In this document: positions 30,655-38,363 of the stretch, piece by piece
How the letters are laid out: each line of letters begins with the position of its first letter
How positions within the stretch are numbered: the first letter of the stretch is position 1
Source: JBOFEH01 sp051650265
GTDB taxonomy: Bacteria; Bacillota; Clostridia; Lachnospirales; Cellulosilyticaceae
DNA: 41,000 bases
Assembly (NCBI GenBank): GCA_051650265.1
Contig: JBOFIR010000012.1
Coordinates: forward strand, 1 to 41,000
Direction of reading: 5' to 3'
The notes under the pieces: generated by a model
Seen by the model: only the letters and a program-made list of their open reading frames with translations
What the model was told of the DNA's origin: nothing
The model's database searches: none
Made by a program: the position numbers and the translations under genes

Positions 30655-32631
30655 ATGGCTGTTGAGAAGATGGTATTGCTCAATCTAGTTGGGTCACTAG
30701 AGCATGAGCATCAGATACTAGAACAATTAGTATTGTGTGAAACCATACATCTTGATATGGAAAATCAAGATATTAGTGACCATAGTTATATGGTGCACGA
30801 ATATGAGTGTATGGTGCCGCAGTATGACCTGCCGATGCAACAGGACGATTCGATTCTAGAAGCAAAATATACAGATATGGAAACGAAGCTTAAGGTTGTT
30901 GCAGAAGGGATTGATGTAAGGCTTAGAGCAAGTAAGAAAATAGATGTGAAGCACTATGGTATAGAACAAGCTGAGCGGGACCTCGATGTACTGATAGAAA
31001 GTATAGGAAGTAGTCTGGACCTGATTACAATTAGAAGAGATCGCATCAAGGAATTAGAGAAATTCAAGGAAAATGTGCTTTGTTTTAGAGAACAGGACCT
31101 CAACTTTAACCAACTGGATAATCTGAAGTACTTTGGTTACCGTATTGGAATGCTTGCTCGTGAGAATACCACGCAGATTCGTAAGAACTATGAGAACATC
31201 TCAGCTGTAGTTCTAAAGATCGGGAATAAAGATGAGGCAAAAGAAGATATTTATCTCATTATTTATCCAACACAGTTTGAAGAGGAGACAACAAGACTGC
31301 TTAAATCACTTAACTGGGTAGAACTTAATCTGCCAGAAGGTGTATTAGGGGATGGCTCTAATATTCTCAAAGAACTCAATGATAAGATTGAAGTTATCCA
31401 AAATGAGATTAGTGTGCTTGAAAAAGCCACGCAAAAGAATAAAGAAGAAAAAGAACATTTGATTAATCGCATCTATACGAGAGTCAGACTCGAACAACAT
31501 ATTATTGAGATGAAAAAAGAACTCATCCATGGCAACAACCTTTTTGTACTCAGTGCATGGATTTCAGCGAGAGACAGAGAAAAGGTAGAGGAACGTATAG
31601 GTAATGTCACAGAGAAATTTGTAGTGATTACAAAAGATGATCATGCCATTGATAAACAAATTATGCCACCTACAAAGCTTAAGAATAACTGGCTCTTCAA
31701 GCCTTTTGAAACGGTTGTTAAGCTTTATGGATTGCCTTCGTATAGAGAGATTGACCCAACACCATTCTTGGCTATTACGTTCTGTCTGATGTTTGGGATT
31801 ATGTTTGGTGATATCGGCCAAGGATTTATCTATTTCATGGCAGGGGTACTCTTCTATAAGAAAAATGAGATTGTCGGAGGCGTGCTGACACGCTTAGGTT
31901 CATTCTCAATGATCTTTGGATGTATTTATGGTAGTTTCTTTGGCCTTGAAAAGCATGAATTGCCATGGCTGCCTAGCCTTATAGGGAGTCCACTCTCTAC
32001 GGAGAATATTCCACGTATCTTACTTCTGGGGGTGATCTTTGGGGTAGTGGTACTGACAGTATCTTTTGTAATTGGGATTGTCAATGCCCTTAGAAGAGGC
32101 GATATAGAAGAAGGAATCTTTGGAAAGAACGGGATTGTAGGTTATATCTTCTTCATGGGGCTAATCTTTACCATTGTATGTCTGACAGGTATTATTCCTG
32201 TGCCAGTATGGGTACCTATCATTGTAATGGTTGTGATGTTACTTATTATGGTCTTTAAAGAACCGCTTGCAAATTTGATTATTCACAAGAAAGCATTTAT
32301 CCATGGCGATACCAGTTCTTATTTTGTAGAAAGTAGCTTTGAGGGGATTGAGACGATTCTTTCAGCGTTGAGCAATGCCATTTCGTTCATTAGGGTGGGG
32401 GCATTTGCACTTAACCATGCGGGATTATTTATGGCGTTCTTAGTCATGTCACAAATGACAGACAATATTCTTCTCAAACTGATTATCTTATTACTTGGAA
32501 ACTTACTGATCCTCACACTAGAAGGATTGGTTGTATTTATCCAAGGACTCAGATTGCAGTATTATGAGATGTTTAGTAAGTACTTTAAAGGTGATGGGAT
32601 TGAATACAAACCAGTTCGCCTAGATGACTAA
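30655..32631 (+). CDS. ntpI: V-type ATPase subunit I (a-subunit homologue)
   Basis: A 658-residue stator membrane subunit. Residues 1-350 form the cytoplasmic arm with long coiled-coil stretches; the C-terminal half holds about seven to eight membrane helices, beginning FLAITFCLMFGIMFGDIGQG. The essential helix contains ISFIRVGAFALNHAGL, in which R580 is the conserved Arg that faces the rotor carboxylate during ion transfer. Start ATG 30655 follows GGAGGG. It follows ntpC by 19 bases. The length is normal for the bacterial form. Confidence 0.95.
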   Translation: MAVEKMVLLNLVGSLEHEHQILEQLVLCETIHLDMENQDISDHSYMVHEYECMVPQYDLPMQQDDSILEAKYTDMETKLKVVAEGIDVRLRASKKIDVKHYGIEQAERDLDVLIESIGSSLDLITIRRDRIKELEKFKENVLCFREQDLNFNQLDNLKYFGYRIGMLARENTTQIRKNYENISAVVLKIGNKDEAKEDIYLIIYPTQFEEETTRLLKSLNWVELNLPEGVLGDGSNILKELNDKIEVIQNEISVLEKATQKNKEEKEHLINRIYTRVRLEQHIIEMKKELIHGNNLFVLSAWISARDREKVEERIGNVTEKFVVITKDDHAIDKQIMPPTKLKNNWLFKPFETVVKLYGLPSYREIDPTPFLAITFCLMFGIMFGDIGQGFIYFMAGVLFYKKNEIVGGVLTRLGSFSMIFGCIYGSFFGLEKHELPWLPSLIGSPLSTENIPRILLLGVIFGVVVLTVSFVIGIVNALRRGDIEEGIFGKNGIVGYIFFMGLIFTIVCLTGIIPVPVWVPIIVMVVMLLIMVFKEPLANLIIHKKAFIHGDTSSYFVESSFEGIETILSALSNAISFIRVGAFALNHAGLFMAFLVMSQMTDNILLKLIILLLGNLLILTLEGLVVFIQGLRLQYYEMFSKYFKGDGIEYKPVRLDD

Positions 32632-32684
32632 AGCAAAAATTCACATTCAAAACTTAAATTTTTAAAATCGAAAGGGATGTTATT

Positions 32685-33119
32685 ATGAAATCTATCGTTA
32701 TTTTAGCAGCAATTATTGCAGTGGGTACAGTATTGTACGGTGTACGTATGCTTAAGGTACAAAAAACAGGTCATTTCAAAAAAGCTTTTTATACTTCAAT
32801 TTCAGCATTTAGTTTGGCAGTAGTAGGAATGTTTGTATTTATGGCAATGGGAAGCCCAGTATTCGCTTCTGAGGCAGCAGGTGCAGCGGTCACTACAACG
32901 ATTTCTCTTGGTGAAGGTTTCAAATACTTAGCAGCAGCACTTAGTACAGGTCTTGCAACAATTGGTACAGGTATGGCAGTAGGATCAGTAGGTTCATCAG
33001 CAATCGGTGCTGTATCAGAAGATCCATCTATCTTAGGTAAAACATTAATCTTCGTAGGTATGGCTGAGGGTATTGCGATCTACGGTATGATTATTTCTAT
33101 CTTAATTTTATTTGTATAG
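32685..33119 (+). CDS. ntpK: V-type ATPase subunit K (rotor ring proteolipid)
   Basis: A 144-residue rotor protein with four hydrophobic helices (about 4-23, 37-58, 78-109, 119-143). Only the last hairpin looks like a classical c-ring unit: Gly/Ala-rich helix ALSTGLATIGTGMAVGSVGS, then LIFVGMAEGIAIYGM with the single ion-carrying E128. The first hairpin lacks a membrane carboxylate, as in other four-helix proteolipids with half the ion sites. The Gln residues often found near the Glu in Na+-binding rings are not present in helices 3 or 4, which favours H+ but does not prove it. Start ATG 32685 follows AAAGGGATG. Confidence 0.93.
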   Translation: MKSIVILAAIIAVGTVLYGVRMLKVQKTGHFKKAFYTSISAFSLAVVGMFVFMAMGSPVFASEAAGAAVTTTISLGEGFKYLAAALSTGLATIGTGMAVGSVGSSAIGAVSEDPSILGKTLIFVGMAEGIAIYGMIISILILFV

Positions 33120-33144
33120 TTTAGTTTAGAAAAGAGAAGACATT

Positions 33145-33453
33145 ATGAAGTCATTTGTCATTAGTGATAATAAAGATACTTGGGTAGGAATGCGTTTAGC
33201 AGGTATTCATGGCATCATGGCGCATGATAAAACTGAAGTATTAAGTGCAATGGAAGAAGCGATGAAAGACCGAGAGATTGGACTCATTATCGTCACGGAG
33301 AAAATTGTGGATATGGCTCATGAGGAGATTATGGAGTGGAAGCTTAAGAAAAAGACACCCCTCATCATTGAAATTCCAGATCGACATGGAACCACAAGAG
33401 GGCAAGATGTGATAACGAGTTATATTAGAGAATCTGTAGGTATTCGTATATGA
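33145..33453 (+). CDS. V-type ATPase subunit F
   Basis: A 102-residue subunit F (called NtpG in Enterococcus), a Rossmann-like protein of the central rotor shaft that binds subunit D. Motifs are FVISDNKDTWVGMRLAGIHG at the start, IGLIIVTEKIV in the middle and PLIIEIPDRHG near the C-terminus, followed by a final helix that docks on D. The ribosome site is weak (AAGAGAAG), unusual in this operon. The TGA stop is followed 10 bases later by the subunit E start, so translation of the two is likely linked. Confidence 0.93.
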   Translation: MKSFVISDNKDTWVGMRLAGIHGIMAHDKTEVLSAMEEAMKDREIGLIIVTEKIVDMAHEEIMEWKLKKKTPLIIEIPDRHGTTRGQDVITSYIRESVGIRI

Positions 33454-33463
33454 GGTGGAACGT

Positions 33464-34093
33464 ATGGTCACAATAGAGCAAAAATTAGCCCTGTTTTCTA
33501 AACTCCTACAACAAGATATTAGTGGGGAGATGAGTGAGCAGCTTGAGAAATTAGAACAAGATTATGAGAGTATAATTAAAGAACACAAAGTCTTAGTGGA
33601 TTTGAAAGCGCAGGAAATCATGGAGCGTTCACAAAAACGCGCAGAGAGCAAAAAAATAGAGTATTTGAGTAAAGCCAACATGCAAACCAAAAGAGCGTAC
33701 ATGAAAGCCAAAGAAAAGCAAGTAAATCGCTTTATGGATGCACTTACAAAACAAGTGGAGCGCTATGTAATCACACAACAGTATGGGGATTACTTAGAAC
33801 AACTTGTAGCAAGCTTATATGACTTAGCTAATGAATCGGCAGTGGTTGTCTATATGACAGCAAAGGATTTAGCAAATCATGAGGGGCACATACAAAAAAG
33901 CTTTGAAAAGTTAGGTGTTCAGGTAGATAGACTGATTTTTAAGGAAAAAGATGCAGCTATGATGGGTGGTTTGATCATTGAAAATGAGCAAAGAACCATG
34001 CGTATAGACCTTTCCATAGCGTCTCGTATAAGAGAGCACAAAGAAATGATTATCAGACGTATTTTTGAAGCCTTAGGAGAGGTTGGTGAGTAA
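33464..34093 (+). CDS. ntpE: V-type ATPase subunit E (peripheral stalk)
   Basis: A 209-residue stator subunit. The N-terminal 100 residues form a long charged helix (KLALFSKLLQQDISGEMSEQ ... RAYMKAKEKQVNRFMDAL) that would coil with the small first-gene product. The C-terminal 100 residues form the alpha/beta head that contacts the A3B3 ring, with DAAMMGGLIIENEQRTMRID matching the conserved 'GG-hydrophobic' strand of the family. ATG 33464 follows GAGGTGG (33452-33458). The gene order F-E rather than E-C-F differs from the E. hirae ntp operon. It ends two bases before ntpA. Confidence 0.9.
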   Translation: MVTIEQKLALFSKLLQQDISGEMSEQLEKLEQDYESIIKEHKVLVDLKAQEIMERSQKRAESKKIEYLSKANMQTKRAYMKAKEKQVNRFMDALTKQVERYVITQQYGDYLEQLVASLYDLANESAVVVYMTAKDLANHEGHIQKSFEKLGVQVDRLIFKEKDAAMMGGLIIENEQRTMRIDLSIASRIREHKEMIIRRIFEALGEVGE

Positions 34094-34095
34094 GG

Positions 34096-35865
34096 ATGAC
34101 AATGCAAGGTAAAGTTGAACTAATCAATGGGCCTGTAGTGAAAGGAAGCCGAATGGCTTCCTTCAAGGTTAACGAAATGGTTACTGTAGGTAAGCAGAAG
34201 CTCATCGGTGAAGTGGTATCACTCACAGGAGATCTTGCGACGGTGCAGGTATATGAAGAGACAGAAGGGCTCAAAGCTGGAGAGACAATTATTTCTACAG
34301 GTGCACCACTTTCTGTCACATTAGGGCCAGGTATGTTAGGCAATATGTTTGATGGGATTCAAAGACCACTCAAACAAATTGAGAGTATCTCAAGAAACTT
34401 TATTCCAGAAGGGATCGGCCTACTTTCTATTGACCCAGAGAAAAAATGGGAAACAAAAATGACTGTCAAAGTAGGAGATGTACTGAAGGCAGGGCAAGTT
34501 TATGCAACAACTCAAGAAACGACAAGTACACTTCACAAATCTATGGTGCCACCAGGTATAGAAGGGACTGTAGTGGGTGTGAAAGAAGATGGTGAATATA
34601 ACATCAATGAGACAATTGTTGTATTAGAGCTTCCATCTGGTGAGACAAAAGATCTCGCACTTGCACAAAAGTGGCCAGTACGTCGCCCAAGACCTATTGG
34701 CAAACGTATTCCAATCTACAAACCACTTATTACAGGACAACGTGTCATTGACTCATTCTTCCCAGTTGCAAAGGGTGGAACAGTAGGTTTGCCAGGTGGA
34801 TTCGGTACAGGTAAGACTGTGACTCAGCATCAACTTGCAAAGTGGAGTGATGCAGATATTATCGTCTATATCGGTTGTGGGGAGCGTGGAAACGAGATGA
34901 CCAACGTACTCGAAGAATTCCCCGCGCTTATTGACCCACGTACCAATAGACCATTGATGGAAAGAACTGTACTGATTGCCAATACATCAAATATGCCAGT
35001 AGCTGCACGTGAGGCGAGTATCTATACAGGAATCACGATGGCAGAGTACTTTAGAGATATGGGATACGATGTAGCGATCATGGCAGATTCCACATCACGT
35101 TGGGCGGAGGCACTTCGCGAGATCTCAGGTCGTCTAGAAGAGATGCCTGCAGAAGAAGGGTACCCAGCTTATTTACCATCAAGACTTGCACAGTTCTATG
35201 AAAGGGCAGGTTGTGTAGAGACACTTGCAGGGGAGGAAGCCTCTGTTACAATTATTGGCGCAGTATCACCAGCAGGTGGAGACTTCTCAGAACCTGTAAC
35301 AGAGAATACCAAGCGTTTCGTAAGTGCATTCTTGGCACTTGATAAGAAACTTGCTTATGCAAGACACTACCCAGCGATCAACTATCTTACAAGCTATAGC
35401 GCCTATGTAGATATGCTCAGCGAGTGGTATCGTGAGAATGTAGCAGAAGATATGCTTGAGCTACGTGCTAAGATGATCCGTCTGCTCCAAGAAGAGGAAA
35501 AACTCAATGAGATCGTACAGCTCGTAGGCGAAGATGTACTGCCAAACGACCAGCAACTTGTACTTGAGGTAGCACGTACCATCAAGAAAGGCTTCTTGCA
35601 GCAAAATGCCCTTCACAAAGATGATACGTATGTACTTCTCGAAAAACAATACAAGATGCTCAAAGTCATTGATATGCTGTATATAGAGGCGATGAAGTGT
35701 GTGAAAATGGGTATTCCACTTTCTACCATCAGAAAAGAAAAAGTATTTGATGATGTGGTGAAGATGAAGTATGAAGTGCCAAATAGTGAAATTCATCTCT
35801 TAGACGAATTAAGTGAGCGTATTCAGGAAAGTTACCAAGCGCTCAGACAAAAATATGAGAAATAG
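34096..35865 (+). CDS. ntpA: V-type ATPase catalytic subunit A
   Basis: A 589-residue catalytic subunit. An N-terminal beta barrel (GKVELINGPVVKGSRM) is followed by the A-specific bulge domain (about 110-200). The Walker A loop is GGFGTGKT (234-241) and is followed by IGCGERGNEM with the catalytic Glu. Walker B-like IMADSTSRWAEALREISGRL comes later. In this family A and B alternate in a hexamer, and A hydrolyses or makes ATP. An ATG six bases further on (34102) is an equally plausible start (MQGKVELING). It lies two bases after the ntpE stop. Length matches the family's usual 580-600. Confidence 0.97.
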   Translation: MTMQGKVELINGPVVKGSRMASFKVNEMVTVGKQKLIGEVVSLTGDLATVQVYEETEGLKAGETIISTGAPLSVTLGPGMLGNMFDGIQRPLKQIESISRNFIPEGIGLLSIDPEKKWETKMTVKVGDVLKAGQVYATTQETTSTLHKSMVPPGIEGTVVGVKEDGEYNINETIVVLELPSGETKDLALAQKWPVRRPRPIGKRIPIYKPLITGQRVIDSFFPVAKGGTVGLPGGFGTGKTVTQHQLAKWSDADIIVYIGCGERGNEMTNVLEEFPALIDPRTNRPLMERTVLIANTSNMPVAAREASIYTGITMAEYFRDMGYDVAIMADSTSRWAEALREISGRLEEMPAEEGYPAYLPSRLAQFYERAGCVETLAGEEASVTIIGAVSPAGGDFSEPVTENTKRFVSAFLALDKKLAYARHYPAINYLTSYSAYVDMLSEWYRENVAEDMLELRAKMIRLLQEEEKLNEIVQLVGEDVLPNDQQLVLEVARTIKKGFLQQNALHKDDTYVLLEKQYKMLKVIDMLYIEAMKCVKMGIPLSTIRKEKVFDDVVKMKYEVPNSEIHLLDELSERIQESYQALRQKYEK

Positions 35866-35880
35866 ATAAGGGTGGTTAGA

Positions 35881-37266
35881 ATGATAAAAAAAGAATATCT
35901 AAGATTGGAAAGCGTACAAGGGCCACTCATTGTTCTTTCTGACGTCAAAGATGCATTTTATGGGGAAATCGTTGATATCAAACTAGATGAAGGCGAAGTG
36001 CGTAAAGGAAAAGTTGTTAAAGTAGAAGGCGACAAAGTGGTTGTACAGGTGTTCGAAGGAACAACAGGGATTGCGACAGACAACACTTCTGTGAAGTTCA
36101 CAGGACATCCGCTGGTTATGCCACTTTCAAAAGAGATTCTTGGCAGAACGTTCAACGGGGTTGGTGAACCAATGGATGGGGCATACCAAATCATATCAGA
36201 CTATAAGCCTAATATTAATGGTCGTCCAATCAATCCAGTGGCACGTAAATACCCAAGAAACTTTATTCAAACAGGGGTTTCTTCAATCGATGCGCTGATG
36301 ACACTAATCCGTGGTCAAAAGCTACCGATCTTTTCTGGTAATGGGATTGCCCACAATGAGCTTGCTGTACAGATTGTTAAGCAAGCCAAGATCGAAGGGG
36401 CAAATAGTGATAACTTTGCCGTTGTCTTCGGTGCTATGGGTGTGCGTCATGATGATGCAAGCTATTTTATGAGAAGCTTTGAAGCAGCCGGAGTACTCGA
36501 CCACGTGGTTATGTATCTCAATCTAGCAGATGATCCAATCGTAGAACGTATTGCGACACCAAGATGTGCACTCACTGCGGCAGAGTACCTTGCATTTGAA
36601 CACCATATGCATGTACTGGTTATTCTGACAGACATAACAAGCTACTGTGAAGCACTTCGTGAACTTTCTTCTATTCGTGGGGAGGTGCCATCACGTAAAG
36701 GGTATCCAGGATACCTCTATAGTGACTTATCCACCATCTATGAGCGTGCAGGAATGCTTGAGCATTGTGAAGGATCTATCACCATGATCCCAATTTTGAC
36801 CATGCCAAATGATGATATTACACACCCAATCCCTGACTTAACTGGATTTATTACAGAAGGTCAGATCGTACTCAATCGTGAGCTCAATCAAAAGAACATC
36901 TATCCACCGATTGCCGTACTCCCATCACTTTCTCGTCTGATGAAAGACGGTATTGGGGAAGACTATACAAGAGATGATCATGCAGACCTCTCAAGCCAGC
37001 TGTTCTCAGCTTACTCACGTGTGCAGGATGTACGTTCTCTCGCACAGATCATAGGTGAGGATGATCTGGGTGATGTGGATAAACTGTATCTTGAGTTTGG
37101 TAGAGCCTTTGAAGAGCGCTTCATCGCCCAAGGACGGGATGAGAACCGCTCCATCATTGAGACTTTAGATCTTGGTTGGGAAGTGATCTCCATCTTACCA
37201 CGTACAGAGCTTGACCGTATCAAGCCAGAGATGCTCGATCAATACTACAAGGGTCATAAGGAGTAA
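35881..37266 (+). CDS. ntpB: V-type ATPase subunit B
   Basis: A 461-residue non-catalytic partner of subunit A. It has the typical start KKEYLRLESVQGPLIVL and the degenerate P-loop region LPIFSGNGIAHNELAVQIVK, which lacks the Walker Lys, as expected for B. Later come LTDITSYCEALRELSSIRGE and the VPSRKGYPGYLYSDLSTIYE stretch. The C-terminal helical domain ends with LDQYYKGHKE. Start ATG 35881 follows AAGGGTGG (35868-35875) with short spacing. It is 15 bases downstream of ntpA and 6 bases before ntpD. A and B together form the ATP-binding headpiece. Confidence 0.97.
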   Translation: MIKKEYLRLESVQGPLIVLSDVKDAFYGEIVDIKLDEGEVRKGKVVKVEGDKVVVQVFEGTTGIATDNTSVKFTGHPLVMPLSKEILGRTFNGVGEPMDGAYQIISDYKPNINGRPINPVARKYPRNFIQTGVSSIDALMTLIRGQKLPIFSGNGIAHNELAVQIVKQAKIEGANSDNFAVVFGAMGVRHDDASYFMRSFEAAGVLDHVVMYLNLADDPIVERIATPRCALTAAEYLAFEHHMHVLVILTDITSYCEALRELSSIRGEVPSRKGYPGYLYSDLSTIYERAGMLEHCEGSITMIPILTMPNDDITHPIPDLTGFITEGQIVLNRELNQKNIYPPIAVLPSLSRLMKDGIGEDYTRDDHADLSSQLFSAYSRVQDVRSLAQIIGEDDLGDVDKLYLEFGRAFEERFIAQGRDENRSIIETLDLGWEVISILPRTELDRIKPEMLDQYYKGHKE

Positions 37267-37272
37267 ACGCCC

Positions 37273-37878
37273 ATGGCTGTCGTAGTAGCACCCACAAAAT
37301 CCAACCTCATCAAAGCCAAGGCATCTTTGGATTTGTCTAAAAAGGGATTTGAGCTATTAGACAAAAAACGTAACGTTCTGATTAAAGAAATGATGGATTT
37401 GGTAAGTAAAGCCAAAGACATTCAATCTAAAATTTATGATACGATTGCCGAGGCGTATGAATCTTTGCAGATGGTGAATATCACCATGGGAATCAAAGAT
37501 GTAGAAGACATTGCTCATAGTATTCCAAAAGATGAAGAGTTTGAGATTCTCCTAAAAAGTGTCATGGGGGTCGATGTACCAATGATTAAATATACGGAGA
37601 CTGAGATGATTCCAAGTTATGGGTTTCATAATAGTAACGCAGCACTTGACCATGCTGTCGCGCATTTTAGAGAGGTGCGTTACATGGTCTATGAACTTGC
37701 AGAAATTGAGAACTCCATCTTTAAGCTTGCAAAAGAAATCGAGAAGACGCAAAAGCGTACCAATGCGCTTCAGCATATTCAGATTCCAAAGTACAAAGAG
37801 CAGGTCAAATATATCCAAGATGTACTCGAAGAGAAGGAACGTGAAGACTTCTTCCGTCTTAAGAAAGTTAAGAAATAA
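37273..37878 (+). CDS. ntpD: V-type ATPase subunit D (central shaft)
   Basis: A 201-residue subunit D, the long coiled-coil axle that turns inside the A3B3 ring and binds subunit F. The family signature APTKSNLIKAKASLDLSKKG followed by FELLDKKRNVLIKEM is at the N-terminus, and the returning C-terminal helix is ENSIFKLAKEIEKTQKRTNA. It is the last gene of the operon. No terminator lies directly after the stop; the ncRNA promoter begins 28 bases on, so read-through from the ATPase operon into the ncRNA is possible. The ribosome site is poor, which suggests coupling to ntpB translation six bases upstream. Confidence 0.95.
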   Translation: MAVVVAPTKSNLIKAKASLDLSKKGFELLDKKRNVLIKEMMDLVSKAKDIQSKIYDTIAEAYESLQMVNITMGIKDVEDIAHSIPKDEEFEILLKSVMGVDVPMIKYTETEMIPSYGFHNSNAALDHAVAHFREVRYMVYELAEIENSIFKLAKEIEKTQKRTNALQHIQIPKYKEQVKYIQDVLEEKEREDFFRLKKVKK

Positions 37879-37906
37879 CAGAATATAACACCTTTAAAAA
37901 GAGGGG

Positions 37907-37934
37907 TTGAAATCACCCTACAACGTGATATAAT
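37907..37934 (+). promoter_or_regulatory. Promoter of the structured ncRNA
   Basis: TTGAAA (37907-37912), 16 bases, TATAAT (37929-37934), in the gap after ntpD. Confidence 0.75.
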
Positions 37935-37940
37935 AAGAGT

Positions 37941-38175
37941 AAGTTAAATCCTGTGGTGTACGACCACCTGTTATTTTGAACCTACAAATTACGAATGGGA
38001 GACTGAGATGGACTCTACTAATGTCAGGCCGCAAGCTAATTCCCTTTGGGCAGCGGAAGACAACAGATAGGGACTAAGTCACCCACCTAGCTGAGCTAGG
38101 GCGTCAAAATCTCAGGAACGGCATCTTGGGGCTATTTAAAGGTATTGAGAGCACTGACTTCGGTTAGTGCTTTTT
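37941..38175 (+). ncRNA. Structured non-coding RNA of about 235 nt, possibly 6S RNA
   Basis: A non-coding unit with its own promoter and terminator and no credible ORF. The 5' end can form a hairpin GTGGT-GTACG-ACCAC (37953-37967). The 5' CCTGTGGTGT also pairs imperfectly with CGGCATCTTGGGG near the 3' end (38119-38131), as in the closing stem of 6S RNA. CTGAGAT (38003-38009) pairs perfectly with ATCTCAG (38109-38115), giving a long rod. Internal helices include CCTAGC-TGA-GCTAGG and CCC-TTT-GGG. Its size and rod shape suit 6S RNA, which binds sigmaA polymerase. Another clostridial RNA class, such as raiA RNA, is an alternative. The presence of an RNA gene is much surer than its identity. Confidence 0.7.
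38150..38175 (+). terminator. Terminator of the ncRNA
   Basis: AGCACTGAC, tetraloop TTCG, GTTAGTGCT (one G-U pair) and five Ts: a textbook intrinsic terminator. Confidence 0.92.
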
Positions 38176-38225
38176 GATTTGATTTTTTTGTACATACATT
38201 AATAAATAATATCAAAGAGTTACCC

Positions 38226-38262
38226 ACAAGCCTTTTACTTCATTGTGTAAGGCTTGTTTTTT
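38226..38262 (+). terminator. Second, tandem terminator
   Basis: ACAAGCCTT (38226-38234) and AAGGCTTGT (38249-38257), then Ts to 38262. No gene lies between it and the previous terminator, so it may be a backup for the ATPase/ncRNA region. Confidence 0.75.
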
Positions 38263-38363
38263 ATTGGCAAAAAGTAATAGGTGATAGGTGAGATTGGGCA
38301 TAAAATAGATCAACAAAACATATATATGTACAAGCCAGCTTCTAAGAATGAGGAGGGAAAAGG

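Noticed and set aside
37941..38175. tmRNA or RNase P RNA as identity of the ncRNA
   Set aside because: No tRNA-like acceptor/T-arm ends and no GAGGAAAGTCC-type P4 core; the length is also too short.
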